Below, one piece after another: positions 7,695 to 16,200 of a DNA stretch of 64,000 nt. The position numbers and the translations under genes are program-made. The stretch lies in the NCBI RefSeq assembly GCF_019510245.1, contig NZ_JAEKKT010000232.1, positions 1 to 64,000 on the forward strand, given 5' to 3'. This DNA comes from Streptomyces sp. Lineage in GTDB: Bacteria > Actinomycetota > Actinomycetes > Streptomycetales > Streptomycetaceae. Position 1 is the stretch's first letter. The number at the start of each line of letters is the position of its first letter. The notes below the pieces were generated by a model. The model did not search any database. It was not told where the DNA came from and saw only the letters and a program-made list of their open reading frames with translations.

Positions 7695-8660
7695 TCACCC
7701 GGCGGCCCCGAGCCACTCCCGGTACCACCCCGCCGCCCCGCCGAGCCGTTCCAGCGGCCCCGGCCCCGGTGCGCAGCGCGTCAACCGCCAGATCTCCTCG
7801 CTCTCGTACCAGTGATCCCGGGCCAGCAGCGCGAACTGCCGTTCACTGATGCGTCCCGGGGCCTCCCGCAGGCGCGCCAGGCACTGGTCCCACGGCAGGT
7901 CGGCGGCGGCCCCCGGCAGGACGTCCAGCGCCGCCAGCCGGGCCATCAGGTCGCGGTTGCGCACCGGCACCGGATGGCTGGCGTGGTACACCCCGGAGGG
8001 CACCTCGTGGTCCGGGGCCAGGGCCACCGCGGTCACCAGCCGGGCCAGGTCCCCGACGTCCACCGCGGACGCCCGCCCGCGCCCGCCGTCCCACCGCGCC
8101 GGCACCCGCCGGAGCAGTTCGGCGAGCGCAGGCACGACCCAGCGGTCCCCGGCCCCGAGCACGAGCCCCGGCCGCAGCACGACCCCGCCCGCGTCGAGCG
8201 CGACGCGCTCGGCGGCCAGCCGGGTACGGCTGGCCGCCGACACCGGCGCCGGCGTCACCCCGTCGACGGCGATGCCCCGATGCGGTCCCGGCCCGTACAC
8301 CGCCGCCGTGGACAGGTGGACGACGCGCCCCACCCCGGCCCGCCGGGCCTCGGCGAGGACGGCCCGGGTGCCACCCACGTTCGTCCGCTCGCACTCCTCC
8401 GCGTCGCCGTCGACCCGGCAGGCGAGGTGCACGAGCACATCCGTGCCGCTCGCCACACCGGCCAGCGACGCCGGGTCCGCCAGGTCCGCCCGCACCCACT
8501 CCACGCCGGCCGACGCCCCGGCATCCGCGGGAACCGCGCGGGCTACCGCACGCACCTCGACCACTCCCCCGCCGGCGCCCCCCGCGCGCGGCAGGGCATC
8601 CAGCACCGCCCGCCCCACGAACCCGGTCGAGCCCGTCAGCAGGACCCGGACAGGTCTCAT
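7695..8660 (-). CDS. NAD-dependent epimerase/dehydratase-like protein lacking YxxxK
   Basis: 321-residue extended-SDR protein with an N-terminal Rossmann motif (VLLTGSTGFVG) and the HLSTAAVYG strand typical of sugar epimerases. Where the catalytic YxxxK should be, the sequence reads VSAASRTRLAAERV, so both Tyr and Lys appear replaced. The start ATG overlaps the stop of the TetR gene (ATGA), so receptor and enzyme are co-translated, divergently from the afsA homologue. Such a gene next to AfsA and its receptor suggests a role in butyrolactone maturation or in signal binding. The altered active site may mean a non-redox or regulatory function. Confidence 0.75.
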   Translation of the reverse strand: MRPVRVLLTGSTGFVGRAVLDALPRAGGAGGGVVEVRAVARAVPADAGASAGVEWVRADLADPASLAGVASGTDVLVHLACRVDGDAEECERTNVGGTRAVLAEARRAGVGRVVHLSTAAVYGPGPHRGIAVDGVTPAPVSAASRTRLAAERVALDAGGVVLRPGLVLGAGDRWVVPALAELLRRVPARWDGGRGRASAVDVGDLARLVTAVALAPDHEVPSGVYHASHPVPVRNRDLMARLAALDVLPGAAADLPWDQCLARLREAPGRISERQFALLARDHWYESEEIWRLTRCAPGPGPLERLGGAAGWYREWLGAAG

Positions 8661-9304
8661 GAGGCGGCGACCTCCCCCGTCGCCTTCGCCCCCTCGGCGT
8701 CCCCCGGGAACTCCAGCGTGTCGACGACCTCAGCCGGCGCGAGGGCCGGCAGCAGACATCGCAGCATGGTCTCTATGCGCTCGGGGAGGTCGGCCCGGTT
8801 GGTGGCGAGCCGGGACATGATCTGCGTCCCGGTGTAGGCGGCGACGATCACCTGCGGGAACGCGCTCTCGTCGACGTCGGGACGCAGCTGCCCGAGCTCC
8901 CGCGCCTCCGCCAGGTGCGTGGCGAACTGCTCGGCCCACCAGTCGTAGATCGAGTAGTCGAGCAGGTTCATCTCGCTCTGCTCGACGGCCAGCCGCACAC
9001 CCGCCCGGAACAACACGTTCGAGCGCATCTGCACGGCCAGGTACTGGCACACGTCGATCAGCTGCTGCAGGCCCTTGCGCTCCTGGGGCCAGTGCAGCTC
9101 GGCGGCCTGGTCGACGATGACCGCGCGGGCCAGCTCCTCCTTCGACTTGAAGTGGAAGTACATGGCTCCGGTCGTGATGCCCGCCCGCCGCAGGATCGCG
9201 TTCAGACCCGCGCCGTGGTACCCGGCCTGGTCGAACTCCTCCGCCGCCGCGTGGATGAGCGCGACCCGAGTCCGCTCCGCCCGCTCCTGTCGTTGCCGCG
9301 CCAT
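8657..9304 (-). CDS. Gamma-butyrolactone receptor-type TetR regulator
   Basis: 215 residues starting MARQRQERAERTR at the ATG at 9304; the longer frame upstream runs through an AT-rich promoter. The HTH is at about residues 35-55 (NAILRRAGITTGAMYFHF), and GAMYFHFKSKEEL is the recurring signature of ArpA/ScbR/FarA proteins. Adjacent Trp122/Trp123 fall where ArpA and CprB have their ligand-pocket Trp. It is divergent from the afsA homologue with a 140-nt intergenic region, the classic arrangement in which the receptor represses both promoters until the butyrolactone accumulates. Of the two TetR proteins in this island this is the better receptor candidate. Confidence 0.85.
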   Translation of the reverse strand: MARQRQERAERTRVALIHAAAEEFDQAGYHGAGLNAILRRAGITTGAMYFHFKSKEELARAVIVDQAAELHWPQERKGLQQLIDVCQYLAVQMRSNVLFRAGVRLAVEQSEMNLLDYSIYDWWAEQFATHLAEARELGQLRPDVDESAFPQVIVAAYTGTQIMSRLATNRADLPERIETMLRCLLPALAPAEVVDTLEFPGDAEGAKATGEVAAS

Positions 9305-9444
9305 CAGCGGACTCCCTCGTATCCGTAGACAAACAAAAAGAACGACCTCTATTTTATTCACGTCGGCGCCGCCCTGTCACTGCGAGCGCCCTCGTTTCAG
9401 CTGCGCGTGCCCACAGGAGAGTCACCGCAACAGGGGGGTCAACC
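9305..9444. promoter_or_regulatory. Divergent promoter region tetR / afsA-like
   Basis: 140 nt markedly AT-rich at 9327-9360 (AGACAAACAAAAAGAACG, TATTTTATTC). On the minus strand the GGTCGTTC stretch at about 9339-9346 weakly resembles an A-factor-receptor half site, so 9327-9350 is the best autoregulatory-element candidate. An AGGAG at 9415-9419 lies about 25 nt before the afsA start and a GGGGGG run lies closer to it. Confidence 0.45.
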
Positions 9445-10412
9445 ATGTCTATCAGCTTTGCCCAGCACGCCCTCGAAAATAGTTTTGAGAGGGTTTCACC
9501 GGATTTCACGCACAAGACGAACCAGGCCGAAGTACTGCTGCGCGACTGGCGGCGGACCGCGCCCGACGCCTTCACCGTCACCGCCGCCTGGCCCGCCACG
9601 CACCCGTTCTACGTCAACCGCCTGGGTCTGCACGACCCGCTCCTGCTGAGCGAAACCGTACGCCAGACGCTGCCGTTGCTGTCCCACGGCGCCTACCGGG
9701 TGCCGTTCGGCCACCAGTTACTGTGGAAGGACTTCGGCTGGAGCCTCGACCCGTCGGCCGCGTGCGCCGACGGCGGCCCGGCCGAACTGGAACTGCACAT
9801 CACCTGCACCGAGGTGACGTACCGTCGCGAGCGCGCCGCAGCGATATCCCTGAGCGTCGAGGTGGAGCGCGGTGGCCGGCACCTCGCCGCGGCCCGTTCC
9901 CGCTTCACCATCCAGGACCGCACCGTCTACAACCGGCTCCGCGGCCCGTACGCCGACGCCGCCGCGGCCACCGCACGGGCCGTGCCGCTGCCGCCGCCGG
10001 CCGGTCTCACGCCGTTCGGCCGCGACCGCTTCGAGGACGTGGTGCTCGCCGCCACCGACCGTCCCGACCGCTGGCAGCTGCGCGTCGACACCACCCATCC
10101 CACCCTCTTCGACCACCTCGTCGACCATGTGCCGGGCATGCTGCTCCTGGAGGCCGCCCGCCAGGCGGCCCTGGCCACGGCGCACCCCGGCACGGCGGCG
10201 GTCACCGGCATGGAATCCGACTTCGCCCGCTACGCCGAGATGGACGCCCCTGCTGGATGGAGGCCGAGCGGCTGGCCGAGCCCGGCCGGGTGCGGATCAG
10301 CGCCCGGCAGCACGACAAGGAGATCTTCGCCAGCGTGGTCACCCTGACCGCCGTTCCCGCCGTACCCGCCGCTCTCGCCGCACCCACCGTCCCTGGGGCG
10401 CACAGCGCCTGA
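9445..10412 (+). pseudogene. AfsA-type butyrolactone synthase homologue, 1-nt frameshift
   Basis: AfsA/ScbA-family proteins (two AfsA hotdog-like repeats, about 300-320 aa) join a beta-ketoacyl chain to dihydroxyacetone phosphate, the first committed step of gamma-butyrolactone signals. The reading frame from ATG 9445 carries the first repeat and most of the second, up to DFARYAEMDAP. The conserved continuation CWMEAERLAEPGRVRISARQ is in another frame. Restoring one C in the CCCC run at 10247-10250 gives a 322-residue protein ending at 10412. As written, the protein ends in unrelated sequence at 10347. A TTA leucine codon at 9718-9720 would make translation bldA-dependent. Either the gene is freshly inactivated or one base was lost in sequencing. 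Confidence 0.85.
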
Positions 10413-10458
10413 CGCACGCGTCCCGCGCCCCCGCCGGCCCGCGGCCCGCAGGCCCCGG

Positions 10459-11379
10459 TCATGGCGACCGAGGCTCGTCGCCCGGGTCGGCGGTGGCGGC
10501 CGCGTCCCGCAGCGCGTCCAACAGGCCGCGCAGGGAGGGCTGTTCGAGGGCGGTCTCCCGGACGGCGGCCGAGATCACCCGGACCGGCTCGGGGTTGCGG
10601 ACCGGGCGTACGACGACACCGGGGTGCTGGTTGCGCAGCCCGAGCCGCGGCATCAGACCGACGCCGAGGCCGGCCGCGACGAAGCCCTGCGCGGTGGCGT
10701 AGTCCTCGCTCTGGATGACGAAGTCGGGACTGAAGCCGGCCGCCGCGCAGGAGTCGACGACGGGTTCGAGGCAGGGACCGGGGGGCTCGCTGCCCACCCA
10801 CTGCTCACCGGACAACTCGTGCAGGTCGATCGTCTCCCTGCCGGCGAGCGGATGGCCGAGGGGCAGTACGGCCGCGTACGGGTCGTCGAGGAGGTGGACG
10901 AGCCGGAAGCCGTCGCCTGTGCGGTCCTGCGCCTGGACCACCACGGCCAGGTCGGCCCGGCCTCGCGCCACCTCCTGGAACGGGTCCTCCGGGTCGGCGA
11001 GTTCGAGGTCGACGCGGACGCCGGGGTGCTCGGCGCGGAGTCTGGCCAGGGCCGGCGCCACCAGCGTGGAGCCGGCCGTGGCGAAGTAGCGGACCGACAG
11101 CCGGCCGGTGCGTCCGGCGCGGAGGTCGGCGAGCGCCGTCTCCGCCTGGGCGACCGCCGAGCTGATCAGCGCCGCGTGCTCGGTGAGCAGCAGCCCGGCC
11201 GCCGTGGGGCGCACCCCGCGTCCGACCCGCTCCAGCAGCGCCGTACCGGCCTGTTTCTCCAGCGCCGCCACCTGCTGGCTGACGGCGGACGGGGTGTAGC
11301 CGAGGTGGGCCGCGGCCGCGGTGACCGTGCCGCTGGTGACCACCGCCCGCAGGACCTGCAGTCGCCTCACATCAAGCAT
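10459..11379 (-). CDS. LysR-family transcriptional regulator
   Basis: 306 residues: winged HTH at residues 1-60 (TVTAAAAHLGYTPSAVSQQVAALE) followed by a periplasmic-binding-protein-like effector domain. Divergent from the EamA-type exporter gene with a 131-nt shared intergenic region, the normal layout for a LysR protein controlling an adjacent exporter. The effector is unknown. The ATG at 11379 is the natural start. Confidence 0.9.
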   Translation of the reverse strand: MLDVRRLQVLRAVVTSGTVTAAAAHLGYTPSAVSQQVAALEKQAGTALLERVGRGVRPTAAGLLLTEHAALISSAVAQAETALADLRAGRTGRLSVRYFATAGSTLVAPALARLRAEHPGVRVDLELADPEDPFQEVARGRADLAVVVQAQDRTGDGFRLVHLLDDPYAAVLPLGHPLAGRETIDLHELSGEQWVGSEPPGPCLEPVVDSCAAAGFSPDFVIQSEDYATAQGFVAAGLGVGLMPRLGLRNQHPGVVVRPVRNPEPVRVISAAVRETALEQPSLRGLLDALRDAAATADPGDEPRSP

Positions 11380-11510
11380 GTAGTACAGCTTAACAGTATG
11401 GGTAGAAGCGTTTGCTTGTCCTCAAAGCTCGGCTGAGGCACCGTCGTAGGAGTCGCGGCGAGAAGAACGAGACGACCACCGGACGGGACGACGGGAATGG
11501 GGAAACGCCA
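11380..11510. promoter_or_regulatory. Divergent promoter region LysR / EamA
   Basis: 131 nt, locally AT-rich near the LysR start (TAGTACAGCTTAACAGTATG). LysR targets normally contain a T-N11-A motif, and several could be drawn here; none is uniquely convincing. Confidence 0.4.
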
Positions 11511-12400
11511 ATGACCGACAACAGCGGCACGCGGGCCCTGGTGGGCGGCGTGCGGGTGGCCGTGCTCGCCCTGCTGTGGGGCTCGACCTTCCTCTGGATC
11601 GAGCTGGCGCTGCGCGGGCTCTCCCCGCTCCAGGTCACGTTCGCGCGCTGTGCCCTCGGTGCGCTCGTCCTCGTCGTCGCCTGTTACGCGACGGGGCACC
11701 GGCTGCCGACGGGCGTCGCCGTGTGGCGGCACATCGTCGTCGCCGCCTTCTTCTGCAACGCCCTGCCGTTCGCGTTGTTCAGCGTGGGCCAGCAGACCGT
11801 CGACTCCGGGCTCGCGGGCGTCCTGAACGCCACGACCCCGCTCTGGTCGATCATCCTCGGTCTCGCCCTCGGCTCGGAGCGCGGACTGCGGCCCGTACGG
11901 CTGGCGGGACTGCTGCTCGGCTTCACCGGCACCATCGTCATCTTCGCCCCGTGGCAGACGACCGGCGCCACCGGCTGGGGCGCCCTCGCGATCCTGGGCG
12001 CCGCCGCCAGTTACGCCGTCGCGTTCACGTACATGGGCCGAACCCTGGTCCGCCGGGGCACGCCCACGATCTCGCTCTCCGCCGCCCAGCTCGTCGCCGC
12101 GAGCGGGCTGACCGCCCTCGCGGTGCCGATAACGACGAGGGCGCGACCAACGCCGCCGTGGTCGGCTACCTGCTGCCGGTGGTGTCCGTGCTGCTGGGCG
12201 CCGTCGTCCTGGGCGAGGACCTGAGCGTCCGGGTGGTGCTGGGGATGGCGGTGGTACTGGTGGGCGTGGGGATGACCCGACGGCAGGGGGCGCCCGCGGC
12301 ATTGTCGGAAGCCGCGGCATTTTCGAAAGCCGCGGCATTTTCGAAAGCCTTGGGGGGCACGGGCGTCGTGACGACCTCCGAAGCCATGGCTGGCCCCTAA
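11511..12400 (+). pseudogene. EamA/DMT-family transporter, out-of-frame internal deletion
   Basis: From ATG 11511 the first 206 codons read as a drug/metabolite transporter (LLWGSTFLWIEL, VGQQTVDSGLAGVLNATTPLW) through the first EamA repeat and into the second. At about 12130 the frame shifts: the family-typical EGATNAAVVGYLLPVVSVLLGA block continues in a different frame to the stop at 12400. Comparison with the usual 10-helix layout suggests loss of roughly 40 codons containing a transmembrane segment. The 3' end has an 18-bp tandem repeat (GCCGCGGCATTTTCGAAA, 12311-12350). The product as written cannot form a complete second repeat. Confidence 0.8.
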
Positions 12401-12547
12401 GCCCTGGTGGCCGCGGAGGGCCGAGGTCACCGAGGAGCCGGGCTCCCCTGACCTGCGCCCGGTCGACGCCGAACCCGCCCCGGAGGACCGCCCGTCCGAG
12501 ACCCAGCGCCCCCTTCTGGAGAAGACCGGCGGCCTCGGGCTCACCTG
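12401..12547 (+). other. Possible C-terminal remnant of an unidentified gene
   Basis: After the EamA stop there is a short high-GC3 frame in which EVTEEPGSPDL... ends LEKTGGLGLT followed by TGA at about 12546. Codon use looks protein-coding but there is no start and no recognisable domain. It is probably the tail of a gene lost when this area decayed. Confidence 0.3.
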
Positions 12548-12569
12548 AGCCCAGGCGGGGGCGACGGCT

Positions 12570-13255
12570 CCGGGCTTCACCGGCTTCGTCTGCGCGCTCC
12601 GCCTGATGCGTGCCGAGACGACCTGGGCGCCGCTCAATCCCTACGAAGCCGTCCCCAGGTCGGCCTCTGCTCCAACGCCTCGACTACGACACCGACTTGG
12701 ACGACTGGCTCGTCGTCACACCGCCCCAGGACGTCACCGGACTCGGCATCGGCGACTCCGACGCGATCGCCGCGTCTACCCCACCTCCGGAACCACAGGC
12801 CTTCCGCGTTGCTCGCCGCCGCCCCGCTCACCCACGTCTCCGGCGGGATTGCCTTGGCCGTCACCCATTGCGGCGGAACTGTGGTGATCCCGCACCGATC
12901 CGAACTGGATACCTTGCTGTGCACCATCGAACCGCGCCGGGGCCACATTACGATGATCCCGCCGACGGACCTCTACCCGATCGTCGGGATGCGCGGTTTC
13001 GAACACCGCCGCTTCCCCGCGCTGTGGCAGATCAGCTACGGCGCCCTACCAATCCGCGTGGAGAGGCTCAAGGGCTCCCTGGAGCTCTTCGGCCCCGTCT
13101 TCCGCCAGGGCTACGGTCGGACCGGAGCTCCCATGCTCATCACCGCGTTGACCGCCGCAGAACACTTCGCACAGCTGTGCCCCGGAGGGGCCGGTCGCGC
13201 TGATGCTTCGCGTCGGCGCCCACGGCCCGCTCGCGTCGCCGGGAGGCAAGCTTGA
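12570..13255 (+). pseudogene. AMP-dependent acyl-CoA ligase remnant, several frameshifts
   Basis: Fragments of one adenylate-forming ligase lie in order but in three frames: LRLMRAETTWAPLNP (about 12591-12640), the AMP-binding motif YPTSGTTGLPR (about 12777-12810), and LAAAPLTHVSGGIALAVTHCGG through GYGRTGAPMLITALTAAEHF (12812-13170). The segment between the SGTTG motif and APLTHVSGG is missing and the C-terminal domain is absent. This is clear decay, not a single sequencing error. Confidence 0.7.
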
Positions 13256-13663
13256 CCTGGTGCCGTTCGCGCCACAACGGGCCGCTCCGCTATGAGTTCG
13301 GCGATCGCCGGGCGGACGGACCGGTGATCCTTCGGCTACTTGTGATCGTCAGGGAAATCGGCACCACTGCCAAACGCGACACCATGCGACGAGGGCGTCG
13401 CCCCCCTCGACCGCCATCCCCGAAAGCCCGTAAAACGCCGTTACAACAAGGAGTCGGCATCCCGTGCAAGATCATAATCACAGAAAGCTACCCGCCGTCG
13501 CCTCCGCATGCGGGCTGACCCGTTAAATTGAGACACTCGGGACCTCGCCTGGCGGGCCGCGAGGCCCGCCAGGCGCTGGCAAACCACCAGGGCGGGGACT
13601 ACGAGGATCCGGAAGGTCGTGCCGTGGCCGCGCTGCGCCCGCTGGAGTGCCCCGGGTATGGCG
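13256..13663. other. Low-GC intergenic stretch
   Basis: About 400 nt with lower GC than its neighbours (13410-13540 especially), no supportable gene, and the left arm of the inverted repeat described below. It is consistent with decayed mobile DNA. Confidence 0.4.
13517..13536. repeat. Left arm of 20-bp inverted repeat around MetE-like gene
   Basis: The arm reads ACCCGTTAAATTGAGACAC and matches, in inverse orientation, the sequence at 14820-14839 with two differences (TT versus CC). The two arms are 1.3 kb apart and enclose only the MetE-like gene. They could be ends of insertion sequences or of a small transposable unit. Confidence 0.65.
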
Positions 13664-14719
13664 TCACTGCGGTTCTGCAGCCAGCGTCGCGTGAAGGCGG
13701 AGAAGTTCCCCGACCTGCTCGGGGGGGCGGCGGCCGAAGCCGCATTCCGTGGCGATCCCGAAGTGCGGTAGGTGGGCGCGTGCGGTACGGATACGACGAC
13801 GGGTTCCTTCAGCGCCGTCTGTGAAGTGGACCAGGCCGAGGTAGATGGTGGTGCCTGGGGCGTCCAGGGCGGCGAGGGGCTGGAAGTAGGCGTCGTCGTG
13901 CCGGTCACGCGGGACGGCCATGTGGACGTAGTCGACCCGGCGCCCGGCGGAGGCGACCGCTGCGTTGGCCATCGTCACCGAGACGGTCAGGTCCTCGGGC
14001 TCCTTGATGTGCCGGTGCCCCAGGTCGGCGTAGCAGAAGTGATAGCCGAGGCGGACGTTCTCCGGCACCTCGGCCGCTATTCGCCGACACCAGCCGGTGA
14101 AGCGTTCGAGTGCGTTGCCCTGCGGGGCGAAGGGGAAGACGCCCTCAAGATCGAGCAGTTCCATACAGACGTCGAACTGAATGGACAACTCGTCGTCCGG
14201 GATGGCCAGCGTCAGCTTCCGTATCTCACGGATGAGCGCTCTCTCGTAGGCGGGTACCACTTGCTCGAGATCGGCCGGAGTGGTCATGAAGAACATCAGC
14301 GTCGCGCTCCATGGGAACGGCAGACAGACCTGGAAGCGGACATGCTGAGGGATCCGACCCGAGTCTTTGAGCTCCCGGAAGGTCAGGTAGGAGCTGAGGG
14401 CGGCGCCGGCGTACCGGAGGTCCTCGAATCGCAGGTCGGTCACGCCGGGCTTCACACGAAACTGCCAATGATCGCCGGGCGACGCGGGTATCCACTGCTC
14501 CTCTCCGTCCACAGTGGCAGGCCGTTGCACCGAGTCCAGTTGCGGATGCATGTAGTACGTACGGAGGGCTAGGAAGTTGATCCACTGGTGCCGGTCGGCG
14601 GGCTCACCGTCCGGCAGTGCCGCGACGTGGTCGCCGATCAGCTCACCAGCGGTGCTGAGTACCTCCTCGGCGTTGGCCAGCGGGACGCTGCCGACAAGAA
14701 GTACAGGAGTGTGTGACAC
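13664..14719 (-). CDS. MetE-like (cobalamin-independent methionine synthase C-terminal-type) protein
   Basis: 351 residues resembling the UROD/MetE-like barrel. Candidate zinc ligands correspond to the MetE set: His227 and Cys229 in GYHFCYADLG, and Cys326 in ATECGFGRR. Much shorter than full MetE (about 750 aa), it is a stand-alone C-terminal-type domain that may transfer a methyl group to, or cleave, a thiol substrate. The GTG start at 14719 has GGGAG upstream, and a TTGACA / TATCCC promoter lies just before it. It is alone on its strand, framed by an inverted repeat and dead IS genes, so it may be mobile cargo. The substrate is unknown. Confidence 0.75.
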   Translation of the reverse strand: MSHTPVLLVGSVPLANAEEVLSTAGELIGDHVAALPDGEPADRHQWINFLALRTYYMHPQLDSVQRPATVDGEEQWIPASPGDHWQFRVKPGVTDLRFEDLRYAGAALSSYLTFRELKDSGRIPQHVRFQVCLPFPWSATLMFFMTTPADLEQVVPAYERALIREIRKLTLAIPDDELSIQFDVCMELLDLEGVFPFAPQGNALERFTGWCRRIAAEVPENVRLGYHFCYADLGHRHIKEPEDLTVSVTMANAAVASAGRRVDYVHMAVPRDRHDDAYFQPLAALDAPGTTIYLGLVHFTDGAEGTRRRIRTARAHLPHFGIATECGFGRRPPEQVGELLRLHATLAAEPQ

Positions 14720-14740
14720 AAGAGCTCCCGCTCCGTTTGA

Positions 14741-14768
14741 GGGATAACACGCTTCGTTTATATGTCAA
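14741..14768 (-). promoter_or_regulatory. Promoter of MetE-like gene
   Basis: On the minus strand, TTGACA (14768-14763) and TATCCC (14746-14741) are separated by 16 nt, 21 nt before the GTG start, in an unusually AT-rich patch. It resembles a vegetative sigma-70-type promoter. Confidence 0.5.
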
Positions 14769-14819
14769 TCACTTTGTTAAGGACAAGAGATTCAGAGCCG
14801 ATCGCGAACATCCTCGATG

Positions 14820-14839
14820 GGTGTCTCAATTTGGCGGGT
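14820..14839. repeat. Right arm of 20-bp inverted repeat
   Basis: The reverse complement reads GACCCGCCAAATTGAGACAC, matching 13516-13536 with two mismatches. Seen from the outside it begins GTGTCTCAATTT, an IS-end-like sequence. Confidence 0.65.
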
Positions 14840-14899
14840 CTGGCGCATACTTGATGGTGACTTTAGGTAACCATTGGCGATCATGGTCTCGTTAGGGAC

Positions 14900-15075
14900 G
14901 TCGACTCCCTTGGTGCGACGCTGATTTCCGGGCTGTCGGGAGTGGCGATCCGGGGGAGATACGGACGGCGACGACGCGGTCGACACGGCTCGCTCCGGGT
15001 GTCGCGGTTCCGTGTCCGGTGTGCGGGATGCCGACGATAAAGGCGCACAGGTTCGTCGACCAAGGAGGAACGGTC
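14900..15075 (+). pseudogene. ISL3-like transposase N-terminal remnant
   Basis: Across two frames the plus strand reads ATLISGLSGVAI, then IRTATTRSTRLAPGVAVPCPVCGMPTIKAHRF. This is the layout of the N-terminal zinc-finger region of ISL3-family transposases (hydrophobic start, CPxCG finger). There is no catalytic domain. Identification rests on pattern only. Confidence 0.4.
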
Positions 15076-15179
15076 GAAGGCTTGACCCGGCTCATTGAGG
15101 CACCGTTGCCGCGTGGCCCGCGGAACTGTGCGGTAGTGGGCCACGTTTGCACCCCAACGGATCGGTCACTCCCACGCCG

Positions 15180-15860
15180 CGATGCCGGCTCTGCTGCGTG
15201 AACTTGTATGGAGCGGAGTCGACCCGCGGCGGCATTCTTCGGGAACTGGCGAGAGTACCGTGATAAGTCCGAACATCCGGCAGTTGGAGAAGGAAACTGC
15301 CGAGCTACGGCGGGCGAACGAGATCCTCAAGGCTGCGGCTGCTTTTTCGCAGCGGAACTCGCCCCTTCCGCTGCGCGGATTCCCTTCATCGACCCCCATC
15401 GTCCGCCTGCAGCGCGGTCGGTGCCTGCCTGATACTGGGCTTCCCCCGAAATCCAGCGGATCCACCAGGCCGACCACCGAGTTTACGGGGCACGTCTGAC
15501 CCCCACCGCAGCGCGAGGGCATACCAGTGCCCCCTTTGCACGGTCGAGCGCCTAGCGTGGACCGAGGGCCCGGCTGGGATGGCGCGGGCCGCAAGATCCG
15601 CACCACCGTGCCAGGCAAGGACGGCCGACGCGCAGGCGACCCGGTCAATCGCGACTTCCATGCGCCGGGCCCACCGGCCGTGGGTGGCGGCCTTCACCTA
15701 CGTGCCTTGCCGGGCCGGCACCGTTTACACCGCGTTCTGCCGCCGATACCTTTCCCGCCGGATTCCGGGCCGGCAGGCATCGACGAACAGGCACACCCGC
15801 CTGGTCCCGGACATGGCCGACCCAGCTCCCGACGATCGGCCTCAGGCCGTAAAGCTCACG
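15180..15860 (+). pseudogene. IS3-family transposase remnant (OrfA tail + OrfB start)
   Basis: NIRQLEKETAELRRANEILKAAAAF (15271-15345, in part) is the coiled-coil end of IS3 OrfA. Frame-shifted pieces of OrfB follow in order: FAAELAPSA, RIPFIDPHR, IHQADHRVYGARLT, RTTVPGKD...DPVNRDFHAPGPP, then WVAAFTYVPCRAGTVYTAF. These match the N-terminal part of OrfB up to the start of the DDE domain. Multiple frameshifts and truncation make it inactive. Confidence 0.75.
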
Positions 15861-16200
15861 CGGTGCCGGCGAGCACCGAGCTTCTGACCGACCCGACAGC
15901 CTGGCGGTCATCCCGCCATGGCCTGAGCCGTCACCAGACACCCAGGGGTCACCGGTCGACACCGCTGCCGGATCCTCGCGTCCAGCCAGCGTCCGGAATT
16001 CGACACCCAGACGCTCGCACAGCCCACCCACGACGCCATCCTCCAGCCGCAGGCCGAGACGTCTGCGCAGGCCAAAGGGATCCCAACGCAGACTGACAGC
16101 CACAGAGTTGAACTCGCGGGCAGCGGATTCAGCCCCGCAGCCCAAAGTCCCGCATCCTCACGCCAGATGAGACATTTTTGCAGGTCAAAGACCTGCACAG
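15861..16200. other. No supportable gene, tRNA-proximal
   Basis: About 340 nt between the IS3 remnant and the first tRNA. Open frames on both strands exist but show no recognisable domain and no consistent coding signature. Probably more mobile-element debris. Confidence 0.4.

Noticed and set aside
7283..7849. 188-codon plus-strand frame between the TetR and epimerase-like genes
   Set aside because: Amino-acid composition is typical of a GC-rich shadow, there is no domain, and it runs antisense into the epimerase-like gene.
14713..14895. 60-codon plus-strand frame overlapping the MetE-like start
   Set aside because: It covers the promoter and the inverted-repeat arm and lacks the GC3 bias of real genes here.
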